Positions 1-7,036 of a stretch of 51,809 nt of DNA are shown in pieces (within the stretch, counting starts at the first letter, position 1; the number at the start of each line of letters is the position of its first letter). Under the pieces are notes generated by a model. It worked only from the letters and a program-made list of their open reading frames with translations. It searched no databases and was not told where the DNA came from. A program made the position numbers and the translations under genes. Source of the stretch: Actinomycetota bacterium (GTDB lineage Bacteria > Actinomycetota > Actinomycetes > Actinomycetales > Microbacteriaceae); assembly GCA_020161315.1 (NCBI GenBank), contig JAIUOH010000024.1:1-51809 (forward strand), written 5' to 3'.

Positions 1-81
1 GAGCTCGGTATGCACACCCCGATGGAAGTCGAGGCTGCGTATTATGCTGGCACTGAATCGCTTCCGGCACTGACTCGGTGA
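1..81 (+). CDS. IS3-family transposase OrfB, C-terminal fragment (cut by window edge)
   Basis: Frame 1 reads E-L-G-M-H-T-P-M-E-V-E-A-A-Y-Y-A-G and stops at TGA 79-81. The pattern LG-M-x-TP-x-EVE-x-x-YY is the usual ending of IS3-family DDE integrases, just after the last catalytic Glu region. Only 26 residues are present because the gene begins upstream of the window. No catalytic residue is visible, so this is a family call from the tail motif alone. It belongs with the inverted-repeat-like end that follows and has no link to the tRNA methyltransferase next to it. Confidence 0.6.
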   Translation, partial: ELGMHTPMEVEAAYYAGTESLPALTR

Positions 82-118
82 CGGACAAACGGGTCGGAAC
101 TAAACCCAGGGCGAATCA
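1..118 (+). mobile_element. Right end of a truncated IS3-family insertion sequence
   Basis: The window opens inside the last codons of an IS3-type transposase and then runs into GTCGGAACTAAACCCAGGGC followed by GAATCA at 93-118. Read on the other strand this is TGATTC, then GCCCTGGGTTTAGTTCCGAC, which resembles the terminal inverted repeats of actinobacterial IS3 elements. The rest of the element lies outside the window, so I cannot tell whether it is complete. The exact outer boundary (about 118) is a guess from this resemblance, and no target-site duplication can be checked. Confidence 0.6.
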
Positions 119-126
119 AGTTCTTT

Positions 127-155
127 GGGGTTGTCCAAGACTTGCGGACAACCCC
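127..155. repeat. Perfect 10-bp inverted repeat (hairpin)
   Basis: GGGGTTGTCC (127-136) and GGACAACCCC (146-155) pair perfectly around a 9-nt loop. It sits just outside the IS3 end. There is no T-run on either side, so a classical terminator is not convincing. It may stop readthrough from the element or be part of a small mobile repeat. Confidence 0.55.
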
Positions 156-180
156 AGCACGTTTGGTGCATCCCTCGATG

Positions 181-233
181 AAGGGGCACTTGTTGTTGCC
201 TGAATCGACGCCAGGTAACAACAAGTGTCCCTT
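181..233. repeat. 22-bp near-perfect inverted repeat (hairpin)
   Basis: The arms at 181-202 and 212-233 match at 20 of 22 positions around a 9-nt loop; the core is AACAACAAGTG on the right arm. The left arm would pair fully in RNA apart from two G-U type differences. No reading frame uses this stretch convincingly. With the hairpin at 127-155 it fills the gap between the IS end and the methyltransferase gene. Function unknown. Confidence 0.55.
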
Positions 234-331
234 TCATGATTGTGAGGTTGGCAACTGAATTGTTGTTGGGTGCCAAACGCGTCGGGTGCCGCGCACCACT
301 TGCACCGTAGCCGCGTACTAGACGCGTCGGG

Positions 332-793
332 CTACGCCCCGCTCGCGAAGCCCTGCTGGCGCCAGGCCTCGTAGGTCGCGATAGCCGCGCAGTTGGCAAG
401 GTTCATCGAGCGGCGGCCCGGAAGCATCGGAATGCGCAGGCGATCGGCCACCCGCTCATCGAACTGCACCTCATCTGGGAGGCCCGTGGGTTCTGGCCCG
501 AAGAGCAGCACATCGCTCGGTTCGTAAGTCACATCGGCGTAGCCCCTGGTCGCCTTGGCTGTGAAGGCGAACACCCGCGCGGGCAGCAGCGCCTCGAACG
601 CAGCCTCAAGCGAATCGTGCAGGTGCACCACCGCGAGGTCGGCGTAGTCGAGGCCAGCGCGCTTCAGTTTCGCATCTTCGAAGTCGAAGAGCGGGTTCAC
701 GATGTGAAGCTCAGCGCCGGTGCCGGCCGCGAGCCTGATCGTGTTACCTGTATTACCGGGAATGCGGGGTTCGAAAAAGAGAATCCGGGTCAC
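332..793 (-). CDS. trmL: tRNA (cytidine(34)-2'-O)-methyltransferase, TrmL-like SPOUT enzyme
   Basis: A 153-residue SPOUT (knotted) methyltransferase expected to 2'-O-methylate the wobble base of tRNA-Leu using SAM. Seen: FFEPRIPGNTGNTIRL near the start, LLFGPEPTGLPDEV in the middle and RSMNLANCAAIATYEAWRQ near the end, the three conserved blocks forming the SAM-binding knot of TrmL. Length matches the family (about 155). I chose GTG at 793 rather than an ATG at 874: it places VTRILFFEP at the family start, the upstream ATG lies inside an inverted repeat, and TACGCT sits 6 nt upstream of this GTG, fitting a leaderless mRNA. Monocistronic in appearance. Confidence 0.88.
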   Translation of the reverse strand: MTRILFFEPRIPGNTGNTIRLAAGTGAELHIVNPLFDFEDAKLKRAGLDYADLAVVHLHDSLEAAFEALLPARVFAFTAKATRGYADVTYEPSDVLLFGPEPTGLPDEVQFDERVADRLRIPMLPGRRSMNLANCAAIATYEAWRQQGFASGA

Positions 794-799
794 CCTGGC

Positions 800-805
800 A
801 GCGTA
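800..805 (-). promoter_or_regulatory. -10 element of trmL (leaderless type)
   Basis: On the minus strand TACGCT is followed by six bases (GCCAGG) and then the GTG start. It fits the TANNNT-N6-start pattern seen at many genes here. No clear -35 is visible. Confidence 0.5.
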
Positions 806-854
806 CTCGACATTGCTGGCGGTTGTTGCTTGCGCGGGGATCGTTGCTCGTCTC

Positions 855-898
855 GACAGGGGTCCCTGAGTCATTCGACAAGCTCAGGGACCCCTGTC
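855..898. repeat. REP-like inverted repeat, 16-bp arms
   Basis: GACAGGGGTCCCTGAG (855-870) and CTCAGGGACCCCTGTC (883-898) pair perfectly; the loop and right arm contain TTCGACAAGCTCAGGG. This TTCGACAAGCTCAGGGACC wording is, to my knowledge, a common intergenic palindrome in actinobacteria. Related but shorter pieces occur near 33470 and 24821. It lies between two minus-strand genes, so it could act as a transcription or mRNA-stability element. Confidence 0.6.
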
Positions 899-939
899 AA
901 AGGGCTCGACGAGCGGTCTAAACAGTTGACGGCGAAGCG

Positions 940-1110
940 TTAGCTGTGGCGCAGTCCCACAAGAAAGCCAACGAGCGCACCCACCACAAGCCCGATACCG
1001 ATCGGCCCTGCTCCAGGCAAGTGCGCGGTTGCCCCCACAATGCCTCCGGCGATCCCGCCGAGTACGCCGCCAGATACTGCCCAGACTACGGTGCGGGTGG
1101 TCTCGCTCAT
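940..1110 (-). CDS. Small hydrophobic membrane protein (hypothetical)
   Basis: A 56-residue protein made of two Gly/Ala-rich hydrophobic stretches (about residues 6-25 and 34-52) joined by a short Pro/Gly turn and ending in LRHS. The GGVLGGIAGG and GIGLVVGALVG stretches look like glycine-zipper helices that pack in a membrane. No family recognised. The start is the ATG at 1110, preceded on this strand by TAGTCT with a 7-nt gap and by a close GAGGG; longer in-frame starts further up would run through the zinc-ribbon gene and give a non-natural Arg/Leu-rich sequence. Divergent from the zinc-ribbon gene. Confidence 0.6.
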   Translation of the reverse strand: MSETTRTVVWAVSGGVLGGIAGGIVGATAHLPGAGPIGIGLVVGALVGFLVGLRHS

Positions 1111-1117
1111 GCCCTCA

Positions 1118-1123
1118 AGACTA
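1118..1123 (-). promoter_or_regulatory. -10 element of the small membrane gene
   Basis: Minus strand TAGTCT, then TGAGGGC (7 nt), then ATG at 1110. Either a leaderless start or a very short leader with GAGGG as ribosome site. Confidence 0.4.
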
Positions 1124-1218
1124 TGCCTTCGGGCCGGTGCACACTGCGGTGCCCAGCGCGTCTCCGAGAATCTGCCGGGAGCAGGTACCAGCAACGACGA
1201 ACGCACAGGCAGGCCCCC

Positions 1219-1224
1219 TAGGCT
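1219..1224 (+). promoter_or_regulatory. -10 element of the zinc-ribbon gene (leaderless type)
   Basis: TAGGCT, six bases (GAAGAC), then ATG at 1231. No Shine-Dalgarno sequence precedes the ATG, so translation from a leaderless mRNA is likely. Confidence 0.5.
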
Positions 1225-1230
1225 GAAGAC

Positions 1231-1572
1231 ATGAACTGCCCTACTGACGGAACCACGCTGCTGATGAGCGAGCGCAACGGCATCGAGATCGACTATTGCC
1301 CGCAGTGCCGCGGTGTCTGGCTCGACCGCGGCGAGCTCGACAAGATTCTTGAGCGTGCAAAGGCTGAGTCGGCCCACGAAGCGCCGCAAGCGCAGCCGTT
1401 TCAGGCGCAACCCCAGCAGTATCAGCAGGCTGAGCCAAGCCGCGGCTACGAACCGCGCTACGACGAGCGTCGCGATTCGCACTTCAGCAACGGCCGCGAC
1501 CCTCGCTACGGCGACCCGAGGTACCGCAAGAAGAAGAGCCCGTTCGAGTTCTTGGGCGACATTTTCGACTGA
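1231..1572 (+). CDS. TFIIB-type zinc-ribbon protein
   Basis: A 113-residue soluble protein. The N-terminus MNCPTDGTTLLMSE followed by IDYCPQCRGVWLDRGELDKI is the zf-TFIIB domain: C3 and the CPQC pair give three visible Cys (C3, C24, C27 approximately), with the second ligand of the first knuckle replaced by Asp/Thr as in many bacterial members. After residue 50 comes a Gln/Pro-rich then Arg/Tyr/Asp-rich low-complexity region ending in SPFEFLGDIFD, probably disordered. Function of this family is not established; nucleic-acid or protein binding is possible. Divergent from the small membrane gene and convergent with the broken permease. Confidence 0.8.
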   Translation: MNCPTDGTTLLMSERNGIEIDYCPQCRGVWLDRGELDKILERAKAESAHEAPQAQPFQAQPQQYQQAEPSRGYEPRYDERRDSHFSNGRDPRYGDPRYRKKKSPFEFLGDIFD

Positions 1573-1600
1573 TCGTCGCGTCGCTTGGGGTGCGCGGGAT

Positions 1601-2985
1601 CTAGCGATCCCTCAGCGCCAGCTTTGAGACGAGCGCGATCGCCGCGGTGAGCCCGAATGTTGCGAGCAACTGAATGCGGGCCGCCGGGTCGAACATCACG
1701 AGCACAACGGTGCTGGCCAGCATTGCGAGTGTGAGCCACGACAGCCACGGAAACCCCGGAAACCTGACCGGCAGATTGCGGCCTTCGCGCTCGGCCCTGG
1801 CTCGCAACACGATCTGAGAGATCACAATCGAGGTCCAGACGATAATCAGCGTCGACCCCACAATGTTCAACAGCGCAGGAAGCACGGCTTCGGGCCAGAT
1901 CATGTTCAGCACGACGGTCACGAAGCTGAATGCAACGGAACCGGTGACTGCGATCCACGGCACCCCACTCGATGTGGTTGAACGAAAGAGCTTCGGGGCC
2001 ATCTCGCGCTCGGCGAGCGAGAACACCATGCGAGAAGCGCCATAGATGTTTGCGTTCATCGCCGAGAGCAGCGCGATCACCACAATCGCAGACATCGCGA
2101 TGTCGACGCCCGGAATACGAAGCACAGAGAGCACCGCCGAGAACGGCCCCTCTTGAATGCTCGGATCGTTCCAGGGGAGCACTGTCACAATCACGAAGAT
2201 CGATCCGATGTAGAACACCAGAATGCGCACCATCACCGAGCGCATAGTGCGTTTGATGTTGCCGCTTGGGTCATTCGACTCTGCCGCTGCGATCGCGACT
2301 ACCTCGGTGCCACCGAACGCAAACATCACGATAAGCAGGGCGCCGGCGATGCCAACGAACCCGTTCGGGGCAAAACCACCGTGCGCAACGAGATTGCTCA
2401 GCCCGACCGGCTCCACGCCCGGCAGCAGGCCAAATATTGCGAGGGCGCCGACAATAAGAAATAGCACGATCGCCGCCACCTTGATGAAGGCAAACCAGTA
2501 TTCGAAGCGGCCGTAGTTGGCCACCCCGAAGAGGTTTACGGTGGTGAGGGCGACGATGAAGATCAGCACCCAGACCCACTGCGCAATGCTCGGCGTTGCC
2601 GCCGCCACGATCGCACCGGCAGCCGTCGCCTCAGCGGCGACCACGACGACAAGCTGTACCCAATACAGCCAGCCCACTGTCGATCCCGAGGTGCGACCGA
2701 ATGCGCGGTGCGCGAAGGTGCTGAACGCGCCCGAGCTGGGGTACGCCGCAACCAACTCAGCAAGCATCAGCATGATGAGCACCACCATGACGCCGGCAAG
2801 AATGTAGCTGATCAGTACTGCGGCCCGGCGACGCCGACGGCTGCGCCCGATCCCACGAAAAGCCCCGCGCCAATTGCGCCGCCGAGGCCCATCATCGATA
2901 CCTGCCGCGTCGTGAGCACCGCGCGCAGCGAACCGGTATCGGTGAACTGTGACTCGCCTGAGCTGGCGGCTTCTTGCTCGGACAT
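1601..2985 (-). pseudogene. APC-family amino-acid permease, interrupted by a -1 frameshift
   Basis: The reading frame starting at ATG 2985 (good GGAG site, 6-nt gap) begins MSEQEAASSGESQF and contains the first APC helix motif GLGGAIGAGLFVGSG, but stops at 2812-2814 after ...VGVAGPQY. One base further on, a second frame gives AVLISYILAGVMVVLIMLML and continues as a normal 11-helix permease to the stop at 1601. Adding one G near 2820-2821 (CCGCA to CCGGCA) joins the halves as VAGPAVLISYILAG, exactly as expected for the family. So the gene is inactive as written, or there is a sequence error. The family imports amino acids by proton symport; the substrate cannot be told. Divergent from metP, another amino-acid importer. 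Confidence 0.85.
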
Positions 2986-3096
2986 ATGTGCTCCAACCTC
3001 GGGAGTGATCCAGGCATCAGCGTCGAAGGCGGCCCTGGTGGTGCACTCAGAATACGAGTCTGGGTCGAGGCTGACAAATCACGTTGCCGCATCGAA

Positions 3097-3114
3097 ACGG
3101 GGCACCCGCCCCGT
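3097..3114. promoter_or_regulatory. Palindrome in the metP promoter
   Basis: ACGGGGC (3097-3103) and GCCCCGT (3108-3114) form a 7-bp inverted repeat ending 7 bp before the -10 hexamer of metP. Its place over the -35 region suggests a repressor site, but this is only positional evidence. Confidence 0.3.
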
Positions 3115-3121
3115 GCTCAGG

Positions 3122-3127
3122 TAGAGT
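3122..3127 (+). promoter_or_regulatory. -10 element of metPS (leaderless type)
   Basis: TAGAGT, six bases (ACGGGC), then ATG at 3134, with no ribosome-binding sequence. Confidence 0.5.
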
Positions 3128-3133
3128 ACGGGC

Positions 3134-4747
3134 ATGACACCCCCCGCTACTCAAACAACCCGTCGCGAAGCGTTCGGTTCGAGAAATGTGTTCATTCTCT
3201 CGGCGATCGGGTCGGCCGTCGGCCTCGGCAATATCTGGCGTTTTCCGTACGTCGCCTACGAAGGCGGCGGCGGCGCGTTTCTGATCCCGTATCTCTGCGC
3301 TTTGTTGACGGCTGGCATTCCACTGCTGTTTTTCGACTACGCAATTGGTCACAGGTACCGAGGATCGGCGCCGCTCGCTTTCCGGCGCATGCACCGGGCC
3401 GCAGAGCCGCTCGGGTGGTGGCAGGTGCTCATTTGCGTGGTCATCGCGGTCTACTACGCAGTGATTATCGCGTGGTCCGCCATGTACACCTGGTTTTCGG
3501 CACAGCTGACCTGGGGCAAGGGCAACGAGAACGACTTCTTCTTCGTTGATTTCTTGCAGATGGGTGATGTCGCCGAGGGCGGCGTATCGAGCGATTTTGT
3601 GCCGCAGGTTGGTGTGCCGCTGATCGCGGTGTGGCTCGTTGTGATCGTCATTATGTGCCTCGGCGTGAAGCGCGGCATCGGTGCCGCCAACATGGTGCTC
3701 ATGCCGCTGCTCACGGTGATGTTCGTCGTGCTCGTCGTGCAGTCGTTGTTCCTGCCGGGAGCGCTCGACGGTCTGAACGCGTTCTTTACCCCGAACTGGG
3801 AGGCGCTGGCTGACCCCGCGGTGTGGGCTTCGGCGTATGGGCATATCTTCTTCTCGCTGTCGGTTGCCTTCGGCATCATGGTGACGTACTCGTCATACCT
3901 GAAGCGCAAAACAGACCTCACCGGCTCCGGTCTCGTGGTTGCCTTCGCAAACTCGTCGTTCGAGATTCTTGCGGGCATCGGCGTGTTTGCCGCCCTCGGA
4001 TTCATGGCGGCGGCGCAGGGCACCGAGGTCGCGGGGGTGGCAACCTCGGGCATCGGCCTCGCATTCATTGCGTTCCCGACCATCGTCTCGAACGCGGCGG
4101 GCGGCTCGATCATCGGCGTGCTGTTCTTCGGTGCACTGGTGTTCGCGGGCGTTACCTCGCTCATTTCGATTCTCGAAGTGATCGTCGCGGCGCTGCAAGA
4201 CAAGCTGGGCTGGAGCCGAATCTCGACCACCCTCGTGGTCTCGATCCCGCTCGCCATTATTTCGATGGCGCTGTTCTCGACCACCACCGCGCTCGCGGTG
4301 CTCGACACGGCAGACGCATTCGTGAACGCGTTCGGCATCATGGCGGTGGCGTTCTTAGCGGTGATTGTGGTGGCCTGGGTGCTGCACAAGCTGCCCGCGC
4401 TGCAAGAACACTTGAATGGCCGTTCGAGCTTCAAGATCGGCATGCTCTGGAAGCTGCTGGTCGGGGTGCTCGCGCCGATCGTGCTTGGCTACCTGCTTTT
4501 CAGTGAGCTGAAGTCGAAGATCAGTGAGCCGTACGGCGGCTACCCCGACTGGTTCATTTGGGTGTTCGGTTGGGGCATGGTGCTCGTGCTCATCGTCGGT
4601 GGCGTGCTGCTTTCACTGCTGCCGTGGAGCACCAAATCGCGGGCGAAACAAGACCCTGACTACGACGAGTTTCTCGAGGCTGAGGGCCACGCGCCTGACC
4701 CAGAGACTGGCACGCTGCGCACGATCGGTACGGAGGTAGGCAAATGA
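3134..4747 (+). CDS. metP: Sodium-dependent amino-acid importer, NSS family (MetP-like)
   Basis: A 537-residue integral membrane protein of the neurotransmitter:sodium symporter family, which couples Na+ entry to amino-acid uptake. Seen: TM1 motif GSAVGLGNIWRFPYV followed by Gly-rich EGGGGAFLIPY, which form the Na+ and substrate site, then about eleven further hydrophobic helices, and a charged cytoplasmic tail ending in EVGK. It overlaps the next gene by ATGA. That neighbour is a MetS-type subunit, and in Corynebacterium glutamicum the MetP/MetS pair imports methionine and alanine, so this substrate is inferred from the pairing. Start chosen at the ATG with TAGAGT six bases upstream. Confidence 0.85.
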   Translation: MTPPATQTTRREAFGSRNVFILSAIGSAVGLGNIWRFPYVAYEGGGGAFLIPYLCALLTAGIPLLFFDYAIGHRYRGSAPLAFRRMHRAAEPLGWWQVLICVVIAVYYAVIIAWSAMYTWFSAQLTWGKGNENDFFFVDFLQMGDVAEGGVSSDFVPQVGVPLIAVWLVVIVIMCLGVKRGIGAANMVLMPLLTVMFVVLVVQSLFLPGALDGLNAFFTPNWEALADPAVWASAYGHIFFSLSVAFGIMVTYSSYLKRKTDLTGSGLVVAFANSSFEILAGIGVFAALGFMAAAQGTEVAGVATSGIGLAFIAFPTIVSNAAGGSIIGVLFFGALVFAGVTSLISILEVIVAALQDKLGWSRISTTLVVSIPLAIISMALFSTTTALAVLDTADAFVNAFGIMAVAFLAVIVVAWVLHKLPALQEHLNGRSSFKIGMLWKLLVGVLAPIVLGYLLFSELKSKISEPYGGYPDWFIWVFGWGMVLVLIVGGVLLSLLPWSTKSRAKQDPDYDEFLEAEGHAPDPETGTLRTIGTEVGK

Positions 4748-4878
4748 CCCCGACAGCTCTCATCATGATGACCATCGCGATTCTGACGGTGTGGGGTGGT
4801 CTCGTCGCGGGCATCGTGAACCTCGCAAAGCACCCAGAAGAAGAGGGCAACGAGCCTGTACCTCCGGTCGAGCTCTAG
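4744..4878 (+). CDS. metS: Small subunit of the NSS methionine/alanine importer (MetS-like)
   Basis: A 44-residue single-pass membrane protein: MTPTALIMMTIAILTVWGG is the start of one hydrophobic helix (residues 4-27), followed by NLAKHPEEE and an acidic/proline tail. This short helix followed by N-L-x-x-HPE is the typical form of MetS subunits. It overlaps the end of metP by four bases (ATGA), giving translational coupling and equal synthesis. In C. glutamicum MetS is needed for MetP activity. The gene is short enough to be missed by length-filtered gene calling. No separate promoter is seen. Confidence 0.8.
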   Translation: MTPTALIMMTIAILTVWGGLVAGIVNLAKHPEEEGNEPVPPVEL

Positions 4879-4887
4879 CGCGCGGAG

Positions 4888-4920
4888 ACTGTTGTCGCGA
4901 AACATTCTCGCGACGACAGT
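4888..4920. repeat. 13-bp inverted repeat after metS, before the csp promoter
   Basis: ACTGTTGTCGCGA (4888-4900) and TCGCGACGACAGT (4908-4920) match at 12 of 13 positions with a 7-nt loop. It may end the metPS transcript, although no T-run follows, or bind a regulator just upstream of the csp -10 at 4932. Confidence 0.45.
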
Positions 4921-4931
4921 CGTGTGCCGTG

Positions 4932-4937
4932 TAGGCT
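4932..4937 (+). promoter_or_regulatory. -10 element of the cold-shock gene
   Basis: TAGGCT at 4932-4937 predicts a start of transcription near 4944. The hexamer matches the one used by many other genes in the window, but here the start codon is about 200 bases away. Confidence 0.4.
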
Positions 4938-4943
4938 GGGGTT

Positions 4944-5146
4944 ACGCACCTGAATACTTGTGCTGTTGAACACCGAAAGACCCGCGCTTTTTGAGGCTTT
5001 GCGCGCCCCCCTCTAGCCGACTACGGCTCCATTCTGAACCATCGCTACAGCTTAGGTTCTTGAGATAGCTTCCCTTCGACACCGTCGTCGGGTACAAATT
5101 GGGATCGCCCCCTGCGGTCTCATTCACACAATGAAGGAATGACAAT
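4944..5146 (+). promoter_or_regulatory. Long 5' leader of the cold-shock gene
   Basis: About 200 bases between the proposed start of transcription and the csp ATG contain no convincing reading frame. The stretch is rich in short pyrimidine blocks and ends in GAAGGAATGACAAT before the ATG, giving AAGGAA as the ribosome site. Long structured leaders of cspA-type genes are known to act as temperature-sensing elements in E. coli; the same role here is inferred from length and position only. Confidence 0.4.
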
Positions 5147-5350
5147 ATGGCCACCGGCACTGTCAAATGGTTCGACTCGGGCAAGGGCTTCGGCTTCATC
5201 GCTCCTGATGACGGATCGCGCGATGTGTTCGCACACTACAGCGCAATCGTAGGCTTCGGCCACCGCAACCTCGAAGAGAACCAGAAGGTTGAGTTCGAGA
5301 TTGAAGAGGGCCCCAAGGGTCCTCAGGCTGCAACCATTCGTGCGCTCTAA
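5147..5350 (+). CDS. cspA: Cold-shock domain protein (CspA family)
   Basis: A 67-residue single OB-fold protein that binds single-stranded RNA and DNA and melts RNA structure. Seen: [20 protein letters not shown] with RNP1 motif KGFGFI (residues 13-18) and RNP2 motif VFAHY (about 27-31), then the usual ending [22 protein letters not shown]2 has Ala where VFVH is more common, as in several actinobacterial Csp. Length is standard. The gene has its own long leader and a strong terminator and is therefore a single-gene unit. Confidence 0.95.
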   Translation: MATGTVKWFDSGKGFGFIAPDDGSRDVFAHYSAIVGFGHRNLEENQKVEFEIEEGPKGPQAATIRAL

Positions 5351-5362
5351 GTAGCACGCCCC

Positions 5363-5402
5363 AAAAGGGATCGTCTGGGCTTTGCCCGGCGATCCCTTTT
5401 TT
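5363..5402 (+). terminator. Rho-independent terminator of cspA
   Basis: AAAAGGGATCG (5363-5373) pairs with CGATCCCTTTT (5390-5400), an inner CTGGGC/GCCCGG extends the stem, and the right arm runs into six Ts. Confidence 0.9.
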
Positions 5403-5446
5403 GTGTGCCCGCGGCGCAACGGCTCGGGTCGGGGCAGCTGTTTCGC

Positions 5447-5452
5447 TATTCT
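5447..5452 (+). promoter_or_regulatory. -10 element of the 505-residue membrane protein gene
   Basis: TATTCT at 5447-5452 predicts transcription from about 5459, leaving a 60-base leader before the GTG at 5519. Confidence 0.35.
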
Positions 5453-5518
5453 TGAGCCAAATCATGTGCGCATTTGCGCCGCAATCGGCTGTTTTTTCAG
5501 CTTGAAACGGGGGATCCA

Positions 5519-7036
5519 GTGGGGGATCAAACTGACCGCGAGGCGCTGCGCGCACGCGTCGAAGAGCTCGACGCAGAGAATCGCAAACTCAAAGACGAGC
5601 AAACTGGTCGAGACGCGGACGAGAAAAAGCCTCTGAAAGCCAGAGTTCGCACGAGCGCTGCGATCGCGCTTGTGCTTATCGGCGCACTGCTCGCACCCGT
5701 CGCGGTGCTCGGCACCTGGGCGCGGGCGCAGCTTGTTGACACCGATCGCTTCGTGCAGACCTTTGCCCCGCTCGCTCAGAAACCCGCGGTGCAGCGATTC
5801 GTGGTCAAAGAAGTCACGAGTGGGATCGAGCAAAGCGTCGACATCGATGCCCTCGTGGGCGACCTGTTCGCGGGCATCGCAGAGCTCAATCTGCCGCCGA
5901 CCGCCGAACGAACGCTGCCAATGCTCGAGGGCTCGGCAGCTGAGGGCGTGCGCTCATTGATTGGTAGCGGTGTCGAAACCGTCGTTGAATCGCCGCAGTT
6001 TGCGAACGTGTGGCAGGTCACGCTGCGTGAGACCCACAGTCGTGCGATTGCTGTCATCCAGGGCGACCCAAATGCCCTGCTGCAGCTGTCTGACGACGGC
6101 ACGCTGTCGCTCAGCCTCGCGGCAGTGATCTCAGAGGTGAAGACCAGGCTGACTGATCAGGGGGTGGGCTTTGCCGAGTCGATTCCGGTCATCGACAGGT
6201 CTGTGCCGATTCTCGCCTCGAGCTCGCTGGCGCTGATTCGCACCCTGTACCAGCTTGTGGTTGCGATTGGGTACTGGCTGCCCTGGGTAGCGCTTGGAGT
6301 GCTTGTGGCAGGTGTGCTGCTCGCCCGTAACCGCACACGAGCACTGGCCTGGGCGGGCGGGGCTACCGCGGCGTCACTGCTGCTTCTCGCCGGTGGTATG
6401 GGCATCGGCAAGCTTGTGTTCATTGGCGGGGTCAGCCCGTCAATCATGCCGGCGGCAACCGCCGAGGTGATTTTTGTGCAGCTCACCGAGCTCATCGCCT
6501 CGACGTTGCTCGCCCTGATCACGCTGTTTCTGCTCGTCATGTTGGGCGCCTGGTTTGCGGGGGCTTCGCACCGTGCGGTGGCATTGCGAGGGCTGTTCGA
6601 TTCGGGCTTTGCCGCTGCGCGTCGAGCGAGCGACCGCCGCGGCCTCAGCACTGGAGCGCTTGGGCGTTTTCTTGATCGCTGGCGTTCGGCGCTGGGCGGT
6701 GCGGCGGTCGCAATTGGTGTGCTGGTGCTGTTTCTTGTGCGGCCGATCACGTTTGGGGGAGTGCTCTCGACGCTGCTTTGTGTTGTAGCCCTGCTGTGCC
6801 TCATCGAACTGCTGCGCAGGCCAGAGCGCGAGGTCGCTGACCCACTGGCTCAATCAGAGACGGAAGGCGAGGTGCCCGCAGAAACAGTGGTCGTGCGAGC
6901 CGAGCTCGTCGATCAGAACGCCGAGGCCGCTGACAACGCTGCGCTACACACGCGACACGTAGAGCGCATCGGTGGCGGTACGGCCGAGGGCGACGGGCTG
7001 GCCGTCACCGTCAACGTGTACATCGAGCGACTCTGA
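5519..7036 (+). CDS. Multi-pass membrane protein with large extracellular N-domain (hypothetical)
   Basis: About 505 residues, no characterised family recognised, though proteins of this layout are common in actinobacteria. An N-terminal charged heptad-like stretch (EALRARVEELDAENRKLKD, likely coiled coil) precedes one helix (about residues 45-65, starting at TSAAIALVLIG), a soluble domain of about 175 residues, then four to five helices (about 245-430) and an acidic tail. I chose GTG 5519 because GGGGGA lies 6-7 bases upstream; a TTG 45 bases earlier has no such site. Its last 93 bases run into the 3' end of the oppositely oriented DtxR-type gene, so the C-terminal 30 residues are encoded opposite a conserved domain and may be a late extension. 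Confidence 0.7.
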   Translation: MGDQTDREALRARVEELDAENRKLKDEQTGRDADEKKPLKARVRTSAAIALVLIGALLAPVAVLGTWARAQLVDTDRFVQTFAPLAQKPAVQRFVVKEVTSGIEQSVDIDALVGDLFAGIAELNLPPTAERTLPMLEGSAAEGVRSLIGSGVETVVESPQFANVWQVTLRETHSRAIAVIQGDPNALLQLSDDGTLSLSLAAVISEVKTRLTDQGVGFAESIPVIDRSVPILASSSLALIRTLYQLVVAIGYWLPWVALGVLVAGVLLARNRTRALAWAGGATAASLLLLAGGMGIGKLVFIGGVSPSIMPAATAEVIFVQLTELIASTLLALITLFLLVMLGAWFAGASHRAVALRGLFDSGFAAARRASDRRGLSTGALGRFLDRWRSALGGAAVAIGVLVLFLVRPITFGGVLSTLLCVVALLCLIELLRRPEREVADPLAQSETEGEVPAETVVVRAELVDQNAEAADNAALHTRHVERIGGGTAEGDGLAVTVNVYIERL

